This document shows positions 45,229 through 57,699 of a DNA stretch of 64,000 nucleotides, piece after piece. A model generated the notes under the pieces. It ran no database searches. It worked only from the letters and a program-made list of their open reading frames with translations, and was not told the origin of the DNA. How positions within the stretch are numbered: the first letter of the stretch is position 1; each line of letters starts with the position of its first letter. This DNA is from Anaspis maculata. Its lineage: Eukaryota > Arthropoda > Insecta > Coleoptera > Scraptiidae. Position numbers and translations under genes: made by a program. The stretch is taken from the NCBI GenBank assembly GCA_949128115.1, contig OX421961.1:128219050-128283049 (forward strand). The letters are read 5' to 3'.

Positions 45229-48200
45229 TCATGTACTTTGTCTAATCTCCATACTTCGTTCATGCCTACTGTCTACCAGTTCTGGTCCCATATGTTCTTC
45301 ATAAAAAGTTTTGAGCTTTTGTAACATTATTTTACAAAAACTGGGATCATACCTGATTGTCTCAATATAAATATCATTGGGAGTCCAAACAACAAAGTCA
45401 CATAATTTTCTATTGGTCACAAACATTTGACCCTGAATTTGATAGTAGTAATTATGTTTGCGGTTAAGTTGTAGTCTATCACCGTAAAACTTCAAACAGA
45501 AATTCCTCAAATTTCTGGCCGCATCCAATATACTAGCGTGGTTGCGCGCTGAAAATGGGCACTTCACTTCCAAAACTTCATCATCCCCTACAAGTCCATC
45601 CGGTGAAGCACCAAGGAAGCCAAGCTGTTTCTCTTGACAAACAAAAATGCCACATCTGATGACTTTTACATCGGCCTCTTCTTCGTACCGTGCAACAGCA
45701 TTATCTTCGTTGATTCTGCCGTGCTCAATGGCTTTCGTATTAGGTACAACCGAGTACAACAAAGATTTCACAAGTTTCCCAAATTTACTTCTTCGTTTAC
45801 ATATTAGGCCGAAATTGGACGCAGTCAACCGACACTTTCTTTCTTCACGCCACCGAATACAGTCTCCCTGGAGTCTTGTATCTCTTTCAATTTCTGTTTG
45901 TTGCTCCTCAGTCACGTCCAAAGTTTTCACCAATTCTTTAATCAATGAATTCACTTCTGCAGAAGGTAAGTCGGGTCTTTGGCAGTTTCCACCGTAATCT
46001 AATCGGGCGGGGGTGTTTCCTATTTCATTTTGAGAGAAATTTATTTTTCGACGTACTCTAGCTCGTTCTCCAAGATCTTTCCGCTGGCGCACAAGTCTCT
46101 TAATCCTGGTACCAGGGCTTCTTTTCAAAATTTTCTTGGTGACATGTGTTAACCAGGCAGGACCAAATAGAAATGCCAAGCCACCTCCATAGCAACGCAG
46201 GTTGAACGTATTTCTTCGCCCTAAAAATGTCTGCTTGCCCCCATTGAATTTGGCAACTTGTTTCATGTATGTTTCAGCAAGATTGCTTGTCGAATTGGTC
46301 ACAAGACTATCTGAATTAGCTGTAAGCCTTCCAATTATTTTCAAGATTGATGTTTTGAATTCGCTTGTTGCAGTTTTATATGCATTGTCAATAGACTGTC
46401 CGTGTTTCATGCAATTTGACTGCTTACAACGCTCATGATTTCCATAGACATGAGGAATAACATTGAGAAGATCTTGTTTCAATTCTTGATGGGATGGTTG
46501 GACTTTTTTAGAATAGTTTGAAATCAGTCTTCGGCAGCTTTTGCCAATATAGTTGATTTTTGTCGAAGGCAACAGTTTCTTATAAGCTGTCGATTGACTT
46601 GCCAAGTTATGTAAACTTTTCGTGACATTTTTTACTAAATGATTTGCACATTCAATTTTTCTAACTCTTCTACTATACGGGACAGATGCTAGTATTCTTG
46701 AATGGACGCTGGAATCCCCATCACCAATAAATTCAGTATAATGAAGTTTGTGCATCTTTTCACTATTTGTGAACCCCTCAACCAGAATGTCTGCTTCCAT
46801 GGCACATGAAGAACCAGACCAGTTTTTTTAGCATTCATGCGGACGAGGATGTATCTGCTGTGATGCTGCAATGGAGCAAATACTGCAATACTTGTTCCGT
46901 ATTCCCAAAAACAAGAGCTGTTTAGTTTTATGGCCAATAATACAAGCCACTCCTGACTTTGATGTGAATCTGTGGCCGTAGGATCTATGGCTCCAGCCTC
47001 CATCCACTATAACTTTACATTGGCCAATGTCACCTATCATGTTACCACATTCTTTGGCATATTTTAATTCTTCCATGCCAGCTTTGGTAATAGATTCTGA
47101 TAAACATTCGTACCAGGCTTCTCCTACCAGCCTCTCGAATTTAGTGTAGGTATTACGACACAAACCCGGAATATCTAAAATTGCGCAAAAATCTTCCAGT
47201 GCAGCATATCCTTTGCCATTGGCCGCTGTTGACCAGGCTGACAAAAAATTGACGTTGTCATTATCACTATCATTTGCATTGGTATTAATTTTCCGTTCGG
47301 TGCCGCACCCTGTACACTTGAAACATAGTGTCCCACTTAAACCAAGACTAGTTTCGTGGTCAAATGCCAAGTGTCCTGTCCTCTTCACTCTGCACTCATG
47401 ATCTTCTAACCTCCGTATATCAGTGATAAATGACGCAATGTCAACAATTCTTCTTCCCTTCAGGTTTTTTATGTTCGGGTCATATTGACCAGGTAACCTC
47501 ATGACTTCACGTTCCAACGACGGCAGGTCCGTATCAACTTCCGGCCAGTAAATCTTCCTCGGTGTTTCTGTTCGTGGTTCCATCTCAGATTCCACCGAAT
47601 TGCTGGATGCAGGTGATGACGATCTGAGGAAAAAGGAATTGATTAAATTCTCTCAGTTTAATTGGGCCCATCAGAGTGTGACATTTTTCAAGTGGGGTAC
47701 TTTCAACAAGAAATAACTCATTCTATTTGGAAAAAAACCTAACGGCACTTTGAAATTCACAATGTTCGACAGAAATTATGCGCACCTTTTTGACATGGAA
47801 TTGTTTTTCAATTATTATACGTAACTTCATTTTTTAATTCCAAAAAACAAGGCACCCAAGATTTAAAAAAATTAACCTCATCTTTGCGCCATCAGACAAG
47901 CGCTCCTGCTCAAAAGAAGTGCCTGCCTATCCTATTGGATAACAAGGTGGCCGAAAAATTGGTCAAATAACACCGTTTTCTTTCAGTTCCAGTAACCTTA
48001 TTCTCTAGAAGAAAATTACCATTCAGGTCTTTTTTGAAAGCTACAAGAATGGTCTTGAACTATACGAGCTCAAATTTTGAATTTGTGGAGAATTTTTTTT
48101 TTTTTGAAAATTGTTCCAATTAAAGTAACTGAAACTGAAAGAGAACTGTGTTATTTGACCAATATAATCCATTCCAAGCTTAAAAAAACCACAGCTGGCC

Positions 48201-49078
48201 ATGAAAAAGTCGAGTTCTGTTGGTGTCCCTGATTTTTTATGTTTAATGTCATCTTGATACAAGGGAGGTTACGTTCAAATTTGTGTCCGTTTGACATGAA
48301 ACCTTCACCTGAACTACGCTGTGTTGTCAAATTGTCATTCTGGGGACTGCGTCGCGGGCAGGTCACAGGTTTGCCCACTGATCTCAGCCGCTTTCTTTCG
48401 GCCAGGATCACAGTTCATGATCCTGGAAGAGAGGGTGAATTAACGTACCTAGGTCTTACATGGTACGAAGAGCTCAGGTCACGAGATCACTGTGCGACTA
48501 AATCACACTACGGCGGTAGAACTGGGTTCGCCTCGATCACTTTTCAAACTGTATATTCTTACTGTTGCACTTCTCAATACTTTCACTATTGAAATTACGT
48601 ACCTAACGGCGTTTTCAAGACGAAAACTAATGAAAATATTGCGTCAGTGTCAAGATCTGACCTAACAATTGAATTAAAACGGCAATCCAGCAGAGCAAAC
48701 ATCACTTTGACAAATTTGATTAAATCATCTTGACTTTTCCAATCCATCAACGAATCAGATTGTCCAACTTGAAGAAAAAATATCATAGGCAACTGTGGTT
48801 TTTTTAAGCTTGGAATGGATAATATGAACCTTTTCAATAAAGGCAGTCTCTCTCGCACGATTTACGTCACAGCCCCCCCATGACCGCAGTGTGGTGCCGC
48901 GCACTTCATAACGAACGGAGGAGATATTAGGCGCCGTTATAGCTGGACACCTCCAACTGCGCGGTACGAACGCGCATGCATCTGTCTCTTTTTTTCTGAA
49001 AAGGTCCATTCCGGCCACCTCAATGATTTCACAAGTTTGCCTGCTAGGAGGGGGTCTAGGTTTTTTCCAGATGAGATA

Positions 49079-49894
49079 GGCAGCAGTCACACTGAGCCAC
49101 CCACCACCACCCACTACCATCAACCAAAAATCAAACGCACGCAATGTAATGATGCTGGTCACACTGCAGCCAGCTCTTACCACCGCCCAGTGACCACCGG
49201 TGGCCATGTGTTTGAAATTTCCCAAGTGGTGGTCAGTGGTCGGTGGTTAACAATACGCATCTTGATGCGCATGCAGAACAAACATTTTGTGCATACATAC
49301 AACATACAATGTGTATGTCCCGAAGAGAACAAAGGTTTCACTTTTGTCACTAACAAATTGTAACATTTCTTGTTCATACGGTAATAACTGTAAAATTGTT
49401 CTTCATCATCAACAAGCTGCGGCACTAATTGATGAAATTCTCCTAGTTGTTCTCTATCAAGAAACATTTGACGCACCCACATGTTCCGGCGTTTTTTACG
49501 GATTTTTTTCGAGATGTAGTATAAAGCTACAACTTTGTCGGTATCTGAGTCATCAGACGAAATCATTGCAATCAGAGAACTTGTCAATCTTGTCATGAGC
49601 TGGGCCGCTATTCTTGAATCGTGTGACAAAAGTCCCTGGGAGTATGAAATACATTCCGCAGTACACTGATGTAGCGAATGTTGCCTAAAATCGTGGTTTT
49701 TAGGCAACTTTCGCTACAGAATTGTAGTACGGATTATATAAAACAGGATTATGTCAAATTCAGGAGGGGGACACGGTGGCTAACGGTGGACGATAGACGG
49801 TGGCTGAGTGAGACCAGGGCGGATTATTTTGCTTGGTGGTAGTGGGTGGCGGTGGGTGGTAGTGGGTGGTGATGGCTCCAGTGTGACTGCTGCC
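49079..49894 (-). mobile_element. Deleted PIF/Harbinger-like element
   Basis: Ends GGCAGCAGTCACACTG (left) and CAGTGTGACTGCTGCC (right) are perfect inverted repeats, followed inward by GGTGG-rich subterminal repeats on both sides. ATA flanks both ends as a 3-bp TSD, as in this superfamily. The interior keeps only the start of a transposase. Confidence 0.85.
49220..49590 (-). pseudogene. PIF/Harbinger transposase N-terminal fragment
   Basis: The minus-strand frame reads KKRRNMWVRQMF, then LDREQLGEFHQLVPQL, FYSYYRMNKKCYNLL and VTKVKPL, the usual N-terminal helical region of Harbinger transposases. It then runs into the subterminal repeat at about 49300. The DDE catalytic domain is absent, so the element lost most of its gene by internal deletion. 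Confidence 0.75.
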
Positions 49895-50975
49895 ATAATG
49901 ACAGAATGTACCTAGGTGTATTTTACGTTCCAAATATCCATTAGCAAAGGAGACCGAAAGGTCCAATTCGGCATTTGTGAATATTATCAGTACAATGTTA
50001 TCAGGTTAGGTACCTACCAGATAAGATTCACAAGATGCTCAATGGGCCATTTCGGTTTCCCTTTGAAATTCGAACACACAATAGGTATATCTCGGGGTAT
50101 ATTACTATAGTTTTTAACCGTGAAATACCCTCTCTAAACAGGTAGTCGCGTGATGTCATGAAATATTATGAACAAAATTTCTAAAACAAGATTTTTAAAT
50201 ACGTTCAGATTATTATGTTTGGAACTCACAGGTACCAGGGTACCCACTAGAAATATTCATGAAAAATAAATCTGAAGGTCGAATATTTGAAGCGGAAAGC
50301 TTAGGGCCCCATAACTATGTTCCAAATGTTTCAAAAAACGCATTTGCATGGGTCAAGATTACGTCATCTTTTCTGTGAAGTTTGGTGCAAAATCCAGTTT
50401 TTTTTTGTTATACCTAAATACCATGCATATTTTTCCATGTTTTTTACAATATTTACTATCAAAATACATAATTTAAAAAAATTCAAAAAACGATCTTGAA
50501 CCTTTTTTTTCAGTGACTTTTATATTAGATGAGCCAAGGAAGCTACCCTTGACAAAAACTTAGCAAGCTGTGAATCACCCTGCGCGGTACCTTCACAGCC
50601 GAAATTATTGATTGGGCTTATTATTATTGTATATAATATGGGCACTAATAATTATCATTACAATCATATTAAATTTATGCTCTTACATACCTTGAGTGAG
50701 ATGTAGGCCTTTCCATCTCAAAATGTAAAGGAGTGGTGATACCTGGACTACTCGAGTTTTTTGAAGGAGGAGTGATGATGAATTCTTTTGATGAATCATA
50801 TTGCAGTGGGCAAATTACCCGCGGCTCCCTTATTGCTCCTGGTTCAGGCTTCTCAACATACCGAGTTGCGCTGTCATCAAGAAAGATTTATATTTTTTTA
50901 CTGCTAGACGTAAAGTGTGTCATTATTAACTCGTTCCTGAATCGTATGTCGATTTTCTTATCAAAAAAATCCTAT

Positions 50976-51387
50976 ACAGGTGTCCGGAAATTAATGTACT
51001 AAAATTTACAGGGAGGTAGACAATTGGAAAATAAGGGGACTTCCTCAATGAAAATACTCTCGCAAACGTAATAACGGAGATACAGGCCTCCAAAGTTGGT
51101 TTTTCTAAACGGTTTTTTAGCATAACTTCTGAACCGTTAAGCCGATTTTATTCAAATTTAAACCAAAGTTTACTAAACTAGGTCTCTATCGAACAATGAT
51201 AACGTATTCTATCAAACATTTTCAGGGGCGAAGATAATAGGGGGTACTTTCCCCTTTTTTCATCCCCTTGAATATTTTTGGCAATTGTTGCAATTTTTGA
51301 ATGCTACGTTTAATTCAGAGAAAAAAGTTACTCCTGCAAAATTTTGATTAAAGGCTTAATTTTTGAGATATTTGGGTTTGAAACTCC
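50976..51387. repeat. Half-copy of the 12991 foldback family
   Basis: TATACAGGTGTCCGG and the following blocks (CCGATTTTATTCAAATT, ACCAAAGTTTACTAAACT, AAGATAATAGGGG, GATATTTGGGTTTGAAA) match one arm of the foldback at 12991-13460, at lower identity and without the inverted partner. Lies in intron 1 of the Mutator-like gene. Confidence 0.75.
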
Positions 51388-51588
51388 AGCTAATCTGGAG
51401 CCTCAGCTATCATAGTTTCTCAATGGCAACCTGATTGTTATTAAATATACGTAAATGAGACATATAATACAATAACTCAAAATATAATAATACTTAGACT
51501 AATTATGTTTACCGTACTCGTACTGTACTTAGTGTACTTACTTCCGAAAGTTGAACCCTCGCCGGGTTGGCTTCTTCTTAAATGTCAT

Positions 51589-53500
51589 GGTTTGTCGAAC
51601 CTCTGATTCTTTCTTACTTAATTGGTTTTCACGTTTTCACAGCACTCAAAACTATAAATAGCTAATCAAATGAAGAGATTATCACGATTTTCGAATTCGA
51701 AAGTCTGTGGCGGGTGGCGCAATAAGCGGTCTGCGTTTGTGTCACCTCAGTGCTCAAAATTATCGGTATAAAGATTTCTTCGTCCTGCGCGATCGCCACC
51801 TATCGGTCACTAGATTGCTGTGGTCTCTGTGAAGCTGAAGCTTCCGTGAAATATCACCCTGCCGAGGTGGCACCTCCGTCCAGCGCATAAGAGTCGCGTA
51901 TGGATTTCAAAATTGTAGTTTCGTTGATCGGATGTATTGTCGAAAAAACACAAAACTTTTAAATTTTCTGTGTATAATACGGTAGTATTGATCAATGGCT
52001 ACATTCCTCTTCATTGGTTTTAATGAAACTCGATAGTATACCGAGGTTGGAAGCATTTTCATTTTTTTTTGTGTTGTAACAAAAAAACTATTCGTTCAAA
52101 ATTTAAAAAAAATATATATTTTTACATAAAAAAACTACACTTTTCCAGGGGAAAAAAATAAAAATTTTGCACGATAATAAAGACAGGGAAACTTGTAAAA
52201 AACCCTCGTTTTTTCGATTTTTTCAATGTTACTCGAAAAATACATCGTGGAATTTTATGAAAAAAATATATATTGTAGGAAATCACTTCGTATGTGATAT
52301 ATATTAATTTCAGCATTTTTGAACGAGAATTCCTAAAATGGGAGGGTTGAACTTAAACCTTAAGGGACACGTTGGTCAACGTTGAGACTTACAGTACCCT
52401 CTTCTGAATTACAGCAAGAGTTCATCTGATTTGGCGGCACTTACTCCCTTCTTGCCCCAAAAAACTATGTTCCGCACACTTGTTGGACCTGAGCTTTTAG
52501 TATGTTGTTCAGCATTAGTCAAAGGCCGTTTGTGCAAAATTTCAAAAGGGACATATTTATTTCAGGGTCAAACCCTAAAATTCCTGGGCTATAAATATAC
52601 AAGCGCGGTCGAGCACTTACCCAGTGGCGTCACGTCTAAACTTTACAGAAAAATTTGAAACTGAAAGTTGAGTGGCGCGCGCTATTCACTTTTCATCTTC
52701 AACTGGAACAAATCGAAAAAGCCTGCGAGGTTCACAGTAGCGATTAAGAGCGCCGGCCGTTTACTGTCACATTAAGCTCACACCTTCTTGCTAAACAGCC
52801 TTATTTTTCAACAGAAATTTATCGTAGAGTTGAGGTCAATGTGGAAAGAGAAGGGATGGCTCTATACCTACTATGGAATATTTTTTGGTATTGTCAACTG
52901 TAGCACGAAGCAAAACTGAGGCCGTCAACGCCCAGTCGATAGGCAACCAAGGTTTCGCAACGGCATTGGTGGTCGTCCTATTCTTCAATATTATTTCATG
53001 ATTATTTTGTTTATCAGTATTATTCTCAGTTACCATGCAAATAAATTACAAAAGTGTTAATTGCAAGACTTGTTACGGTTTATTTTTCATCCTATAATTC
53101 GTCGGCAAAAATTGAGATAGAGCGCTATTTCTCATACCATCTGAACTTTGATAACGCCTTAGGTACCTACGAGCTTATCGCATTCTGCTCGAACAATAGG
53201 CGAAATTCAGTGCCATTTCTGCGCTGGCGCAACCATGCTAGGGGATTTGAGAATAGTGCCGTATGCTAACACATGTGAAAAGCGTAATTTCAACATTGTC
53301 TATTATTGAAACGGCTGGAAATGAAACTTTCAAATAAGCTATGGAAAAAAAAGTGTTTCTTGATCTTTCATTGTGTTCAAGACCAGCAATGATGGATCAG
53401 TTCTAGATACACAATGAGCGAAAATATGGTAACGTGTTTATCAGTTGGTGTGTTTTTGAAAATACCGCCCTACTTCTGGTATTCTTCTCTGCCTTATGGT
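51589..53500. other. Upstream flank of the Mutator-like gene
   Basis: The first 250 bp may hold its promoter. The remainder is AT-rich, with the inverted-partner repeat at 52425-52597. No gene is supported. I could not define the outer terminal repeats of the Mutator-like element. Confidence 0.5.
52425..52597. repeat. Interspersed repeat, inverted partner of 42501-42682
   Basis: Shares CGCACACTTGTTGGACC, TTTGTGCAAAATTTCAAAA and ATATTTATTTCAGGGT with the complement of 42501-42682. The two copies point at each other around a 10-kb region that contains the Mutator-like gene. Confidence 0.75.
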
Positions 53501-53842
53501 GGCCTTACATTGAGCATCAAATGCTGCAGCTTTTTTTGCTGCCGAGCTCTCATTGGTCAAATGTTGGTCACTGACAGCATAACAGGCGTCAGTTCCAATC
53601 GGAATTCTGCTGCAAAGAAAGCTGCAGCATTGGGTGCTTTCCACCTAGACGGTACAAATACCACCAGACGGCACATGTTCCATGGTATGGCACAAAATTT
53701 TACGTGATCCAATGAACGGCGCAGAACCGAGTAAAAACACGTAGATGGAAAGCACCGTTTGGAACCCGCACATGCGTAAATGGCAGGTGTACCGAACTTG
53801 AGGCTAGGTGGAAAGCACGCATTTGCTGCTCAATGTAAGGCT
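53501..53842. mobile_element. Inverted-repeat miniature element, about 340 bp
   Basis: GGCCTTACATTGAGCA at the left pairs with TGCTCAATGTAAGGC at the right. A further internal inverted pair (TGCTGCAGCTTTxxTTGC against GCAAAGAAAGCTGCAGCA) lies at 53523-53632. No coding capacity. Confidence 0.65.
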
Positions 53843-54327
53843 AGCATTACGGTTGCCGTTCTGTCTGTCAGTGGCATGAAACTGCATGTAAACAAATGGT
53901 AACTAAAATTTTATCGGGTTATATGTATAATATATCAGAGGTTTTGTGTTTTCTGTTTTTTTTTTCAAAAATGACGGGCAGTTTGTTGAGTGCCTGGCTG
54001 CAAAAACCGTACGATAAGAACATTACAGTTCCATTTCATGTGTGTTCCCAAAAAACATCACCTTCTAGGCAACCAGTTATACACTGAAAACGGCTTTTTC
54101 GTTCTTTTCGGAACACTACGCGCGGAATTCATTTTTTCGACAGCAATGCACATAGACAACATCATTCCACATAATCTAGCATGGAAGTCAGGAGTTTCTT
54201 GTCATCTATTTTCCTTTGTTAAATCGATGGCTGAAAATCTGCAGGTTTTGACTTTTCCTAGCTCGCGCAGACGCATGAGTTCCATCCCCTAGCTTTGCGA
54301 ACCTACAGCGCAACTCGTGCCGCTGAA

Positions 54328-54479
54328 TGGGCGCTTTCCATTTAAAACATTTGTGTCGGTTTGTGTCAGCTTGTGTTAGCTTGTGTCGATGAAACAAAGA
54401 AACACAGATCAAATGGAACGCGTTTGTGTCGGTTTGTGTCAACACAAGTCGACTTGTGTCGCTAAATGGAAAACGCCCA
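54328..54479. mobile_element. 152-bp MITE with TGTGTC-repeat interior
   Basis: TGGGCGCTTTCCATTTA at the left end and TAAATGGAAAACGCCCA at the right are inverted. The interior is built of repeated TTGTGTCGGTTTGTGTC words, themselves partly palindromic (CACAAGTCGACTTGTG). Confidence 0.75.
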
Positions 54480-57400
54480 ATATCGCATATTGAATCAAAT
54501 CGACACCAATTAGCTTCGCAAATTTCACGTAAATTTTCGGCTGGGTGAAACTCCAGGTGTATGAAAAGTGCTGTGTGCCAATCTTCCGAGTGAAGGAAAA
54601 GTCACCTCGTGAGTTTCCAATAATTGGATCTGGTGAAAAATGATCCATATCGACCTTGTGTCGGATTAAAAACCCACCGATAAATTTCTACTTCAAAGGC
54701 ACCTACCAACTCGTAAGTTTTTCGCTCTTTCTGCTCTTTTGGTTTTCTTCTTCTCTTAGACGACCCTTTCTTTTGTTTGCAGGCCTTTTTTTTTTTTCTT
54801 TTGGTTTTGATTTTGGCTCTTAGTGGAGTGCTCTTATTTCCTCCTTTGTGAACGATTTTCGCCCATAATCCAAGATTTTACCACAACCACCACCACTGTT
54901 GAAATCTGCTGGTGTTCGTCGGAATTTGACGTGGACTCCTGGATTTATTTCGGCAACTGCTTGCTTCACCGTTTTGGACCCAGCGACTTGGATCTGCACA
55001 GTCCTGTGGGAACCCAGGACTAAAGTTAAGCCCTCTGTATTTTCTTTGCTGCTGATCGTCCAGTGAAATTTCGTGCGAAACACCACCTTATCATCTTACC
55101 GCAAATGTTTCCGAATTTGTAAAATAAGCGCCTAAAAGAATTAATGCTTATCGGTCTCCAGTGGAATTAAGTTAATCTACAGTAGTCTCAACTTATTGTT
55201 ATTATAGTTAGATATTTTCTAGCCGTTTTCGTTTAAAGAAAAAGTAAAATTAGATATTCCTTTTTTTACGGCCTGCCTGGACAGGACCGGAGTCAGTGCG
55301 AATTTTGACCCGCGGCAATCAGGCTAGAACAATCAAAATTAGGAATCGCGCGACGCCGACTTTTTGTGCACAAAAACTAGGGATACGCGACTTTGATTCT
55401 TGCTTTAACAGAAAACCTAAACCTCGGTTGCGCCTGCGCTCAAAATTTTAACCATAAGTACTTTTCTCTTTTCTTGTTTCACCGATTTTATTTTACCGCG
55501 AACTTTTTAAATGAAAACGCTCACTTGAATTTTTGTTACCGCGCTGTTAGTCAATAATTAATTTCTTGTTCCATTTTTCTTCTTGTTTGATGTCAACAAT
55601 TTGACATGCTGCGTTACTGACACAATCTTAACTCAGTAATTTGATATTTTTTTTAAGTACACAAAACTCTTGAAACAACCTGGTGTTTAATTTCTTTAGT
55701 TTTATTTTCGTATTTGATCTTTTTTTTTTGCGTGTGAGTGTCGAGTTGACCTACTGTCGAATAGGTCCTTCGACAGCGAAAACGCTGGTAGCCAATCCGG
55801 ACCTTGGCGCCCATAAAAATAAACGCTCTAGATCTAGAACCATACGGTCCACGTCCGAGATCTTGTCGAACCCACGACTCGTCTGAGCAAGTTTGGCACT
55901 TTTGTCGAAACACCTGGACCAACTCAAATCTCAAAAGTTCTTTTTTTTTAACATCAGGAATTTCATGACAGACTGCAATAAAATTCTGTGCGTTATTCAA
56001 CTACTCAGTTGCTGATTTAATTCTTGCGTGATGAGGTAACATGACAACCGCCGTGTGGTGTTGTGAGGTTGGCAGTATGACAAGGTAAAAGAAACTGACA
56101 GCCATTGTTCAAAGCATGTTCAAAGTGGAATGCGGAAAAAGTAACGGCGGAGAGAGACCAGATTCCAGAATTTGACGATTTCACCCGCATCAGTTTGCAG
56201 CAAAATAGGTGAGTCTGTTCTCACTAAGTATTTGAGTAGCTTAGGCATAGAATTGAGTACATTCATGGCAGCCGACGATGAGTTACGGCCACTACCTACT
56301 CATACTGGACAGTCCTGCCGTATTGTTGTTTTGTTGGAGACCAGGTGCTTTTGGAGTGGATGTCCCTCCAAAAGTATCCCCAGCCTGGTGCTCAAAGTTG
56401 AGACTGATACCGGTTGGAAATCCACTGGATCAGGTGTGTTTGTGAGGCCTTCCAGCTGAGTCCAACGTGCTCGACACGAGTTCTCAGTTTGGCGCAGTAC
56501 GTCTTGGATATCCAGAGTACTGGGGACTGGTATGTAGTGGGAGTGGACCCATACCAACTGACCAAGTGAAATTATGCTGTTAGCTAGCTTATTTAATTAA
56601 ATTGAATTACTCGAGACTGAAGTTGATGATTGATTCCCCCATGACGTAATGCTGTACTATGCTAATAAAAATTGAAACTGATAAATAATCTAGTGTCGCT
56701 ACTTCAAGTACTTATGCGTCTTTTTTTTTATTCTCTGGCAGATTCGGAGCTGTGCTGGGTCTGTCCTCCGTCTGAAACTGCCGTCCTGATACACAACATG
56801 CCATTGAAGTCATGAGCAAAATATTTGGGACACGATATGGGGCACGTTCGCTGTATACTAAAAATAAAGCAATCGAAAAATGATTCAATCAATTTCTCTG
56901 TATCGTGAATCACTGCTGGTTCATGATATTGAGTTTTAAATAGAGAAAAAAAATAAGATGACACTGGAGAGAAATTGTCCATCAGCGTTAATAATTATCG
57001 TATTATTAATAATCAGTGGAAAGGTTGAAGGTTTCCGATAAAAAATGAAGAATTTGGGTATACTCATTGACTTTACTCGCAATTTTTCGGGAAGATCTGT
57101 AACCTGAGACAAGCTTTCCGTTATACGGGGTGATCCCGAAATATGAATGTCGCACTTTGAGTACGAGTACAACATGAGGTCCGCCCTCCATTTCTACAAG
57201 GAGGTTGGTAATCACTAGAGCTCGGATTTTAGAGAAAGGCAAAAAACCTGAAAAAGAGGCAACACTTTTAGGTCGTAAAAATCCCATTTTAGGCATATTA
57301 TACAGGGTGATTCATGAGTGACCTTACATAGGCTGATGGGAGATGGAGGACTTCGAGGCGAGTCAGGATCCACTGAAGAAATTTTATTTTCTCCAATGGT

Positions 57401-57699
57401 TACGAAGATACAGGGTGTTTTGTGTGTTTCGTATGAAACTTTGATAAGCGATATTTCTGAAACGGCCAGAGGTATTTTGTTGAAATTCACCAGTAATATT
57501 TCTCTGTTGTCTCTCTCCGGCCCTGGCTGGCAGCGAAAGACGACTATCTGTCAGTTGACAAAGTTGAGTGTTCAAATTACTCTGGAAGGAGAGATCAAAT
57601 TTTTTTCTTTATTTTGGAGTCATAGCGGCCCTCACTTACTGGATGAAAATTGCGGTTGCGGTTCAAAGTAAGAGAACTGTTAATCATTAATAACAACAA
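54480..57699. other. Unassigned stretch between repeats and LINE
   Basis: No gene could be supported. A minus-strand frame of 88 codons at 54820-55086 (contains GGGCGKILDYGR) matches nothing I recognise. Pyrimidine-rich sequence lies at 54720-54810. TACAGGGTG motifs at 57301 and 57409 mark fragments of the foldback family. Frames at 56172-56557 look random. Confidence 0.45.

Larger units (their letters stand above)
47624..50690. other. Intron 2 of the Mutator-like gene
   Basis: 3.07 kb between exon 2 (donor GTATGT at 50690) and exon 3 (acceptor CCTCAG). It contains an 816-bp PIF/Harbinger-derived element at 49079-49894 and otherwise AT-rich sequence with no supported gene. The size suggests later insertions enlarged it. 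Confidence 0.6.
45229..51588 (-). pseudogene. Mutator-like transposase / YqaJ exonuclease fusion gene, one in-frame stop
   Basis: Exons 51588-51542 (MTFKKKPTRRGFNFR), 50870-50691 and 47623-45229 join through GT-AG introns in frame, giving 874 codons with one internal TAA at 46830-46828 (codon about 341). The N-terminal half carries a Mutator-like transposase region: CFKCTGCG cysteines, then acidic residues in VDGGWSHRSYG (about D283), GDGDSS (about 377-379) and NLAETYMKQ (about E526), a plausible DDE triad. The C-terminal half is YqaJ/lambda-exonuclease-like: RLTASNFG, EHGRINEDNAV, GASPDGL (D751), EVK (E761, K763) and YYYQIQGQM (Q804), the expected catalytic set. Such fusions occur in arthropod transposons. 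Being intron-bearing, it is not a retrocopy. The stop truncates it to a transposase fragment missing two catalytic acids, unless read through or a sequencing error. Confidence 0.82.

Noticed and set aside
54820..55086. 88-codon minus-strand frame (GGGCGKILDYGR)
   Set aside because: No family recognised, no splice or start support, and flanked by pyrimidine-rich repeat sequence.
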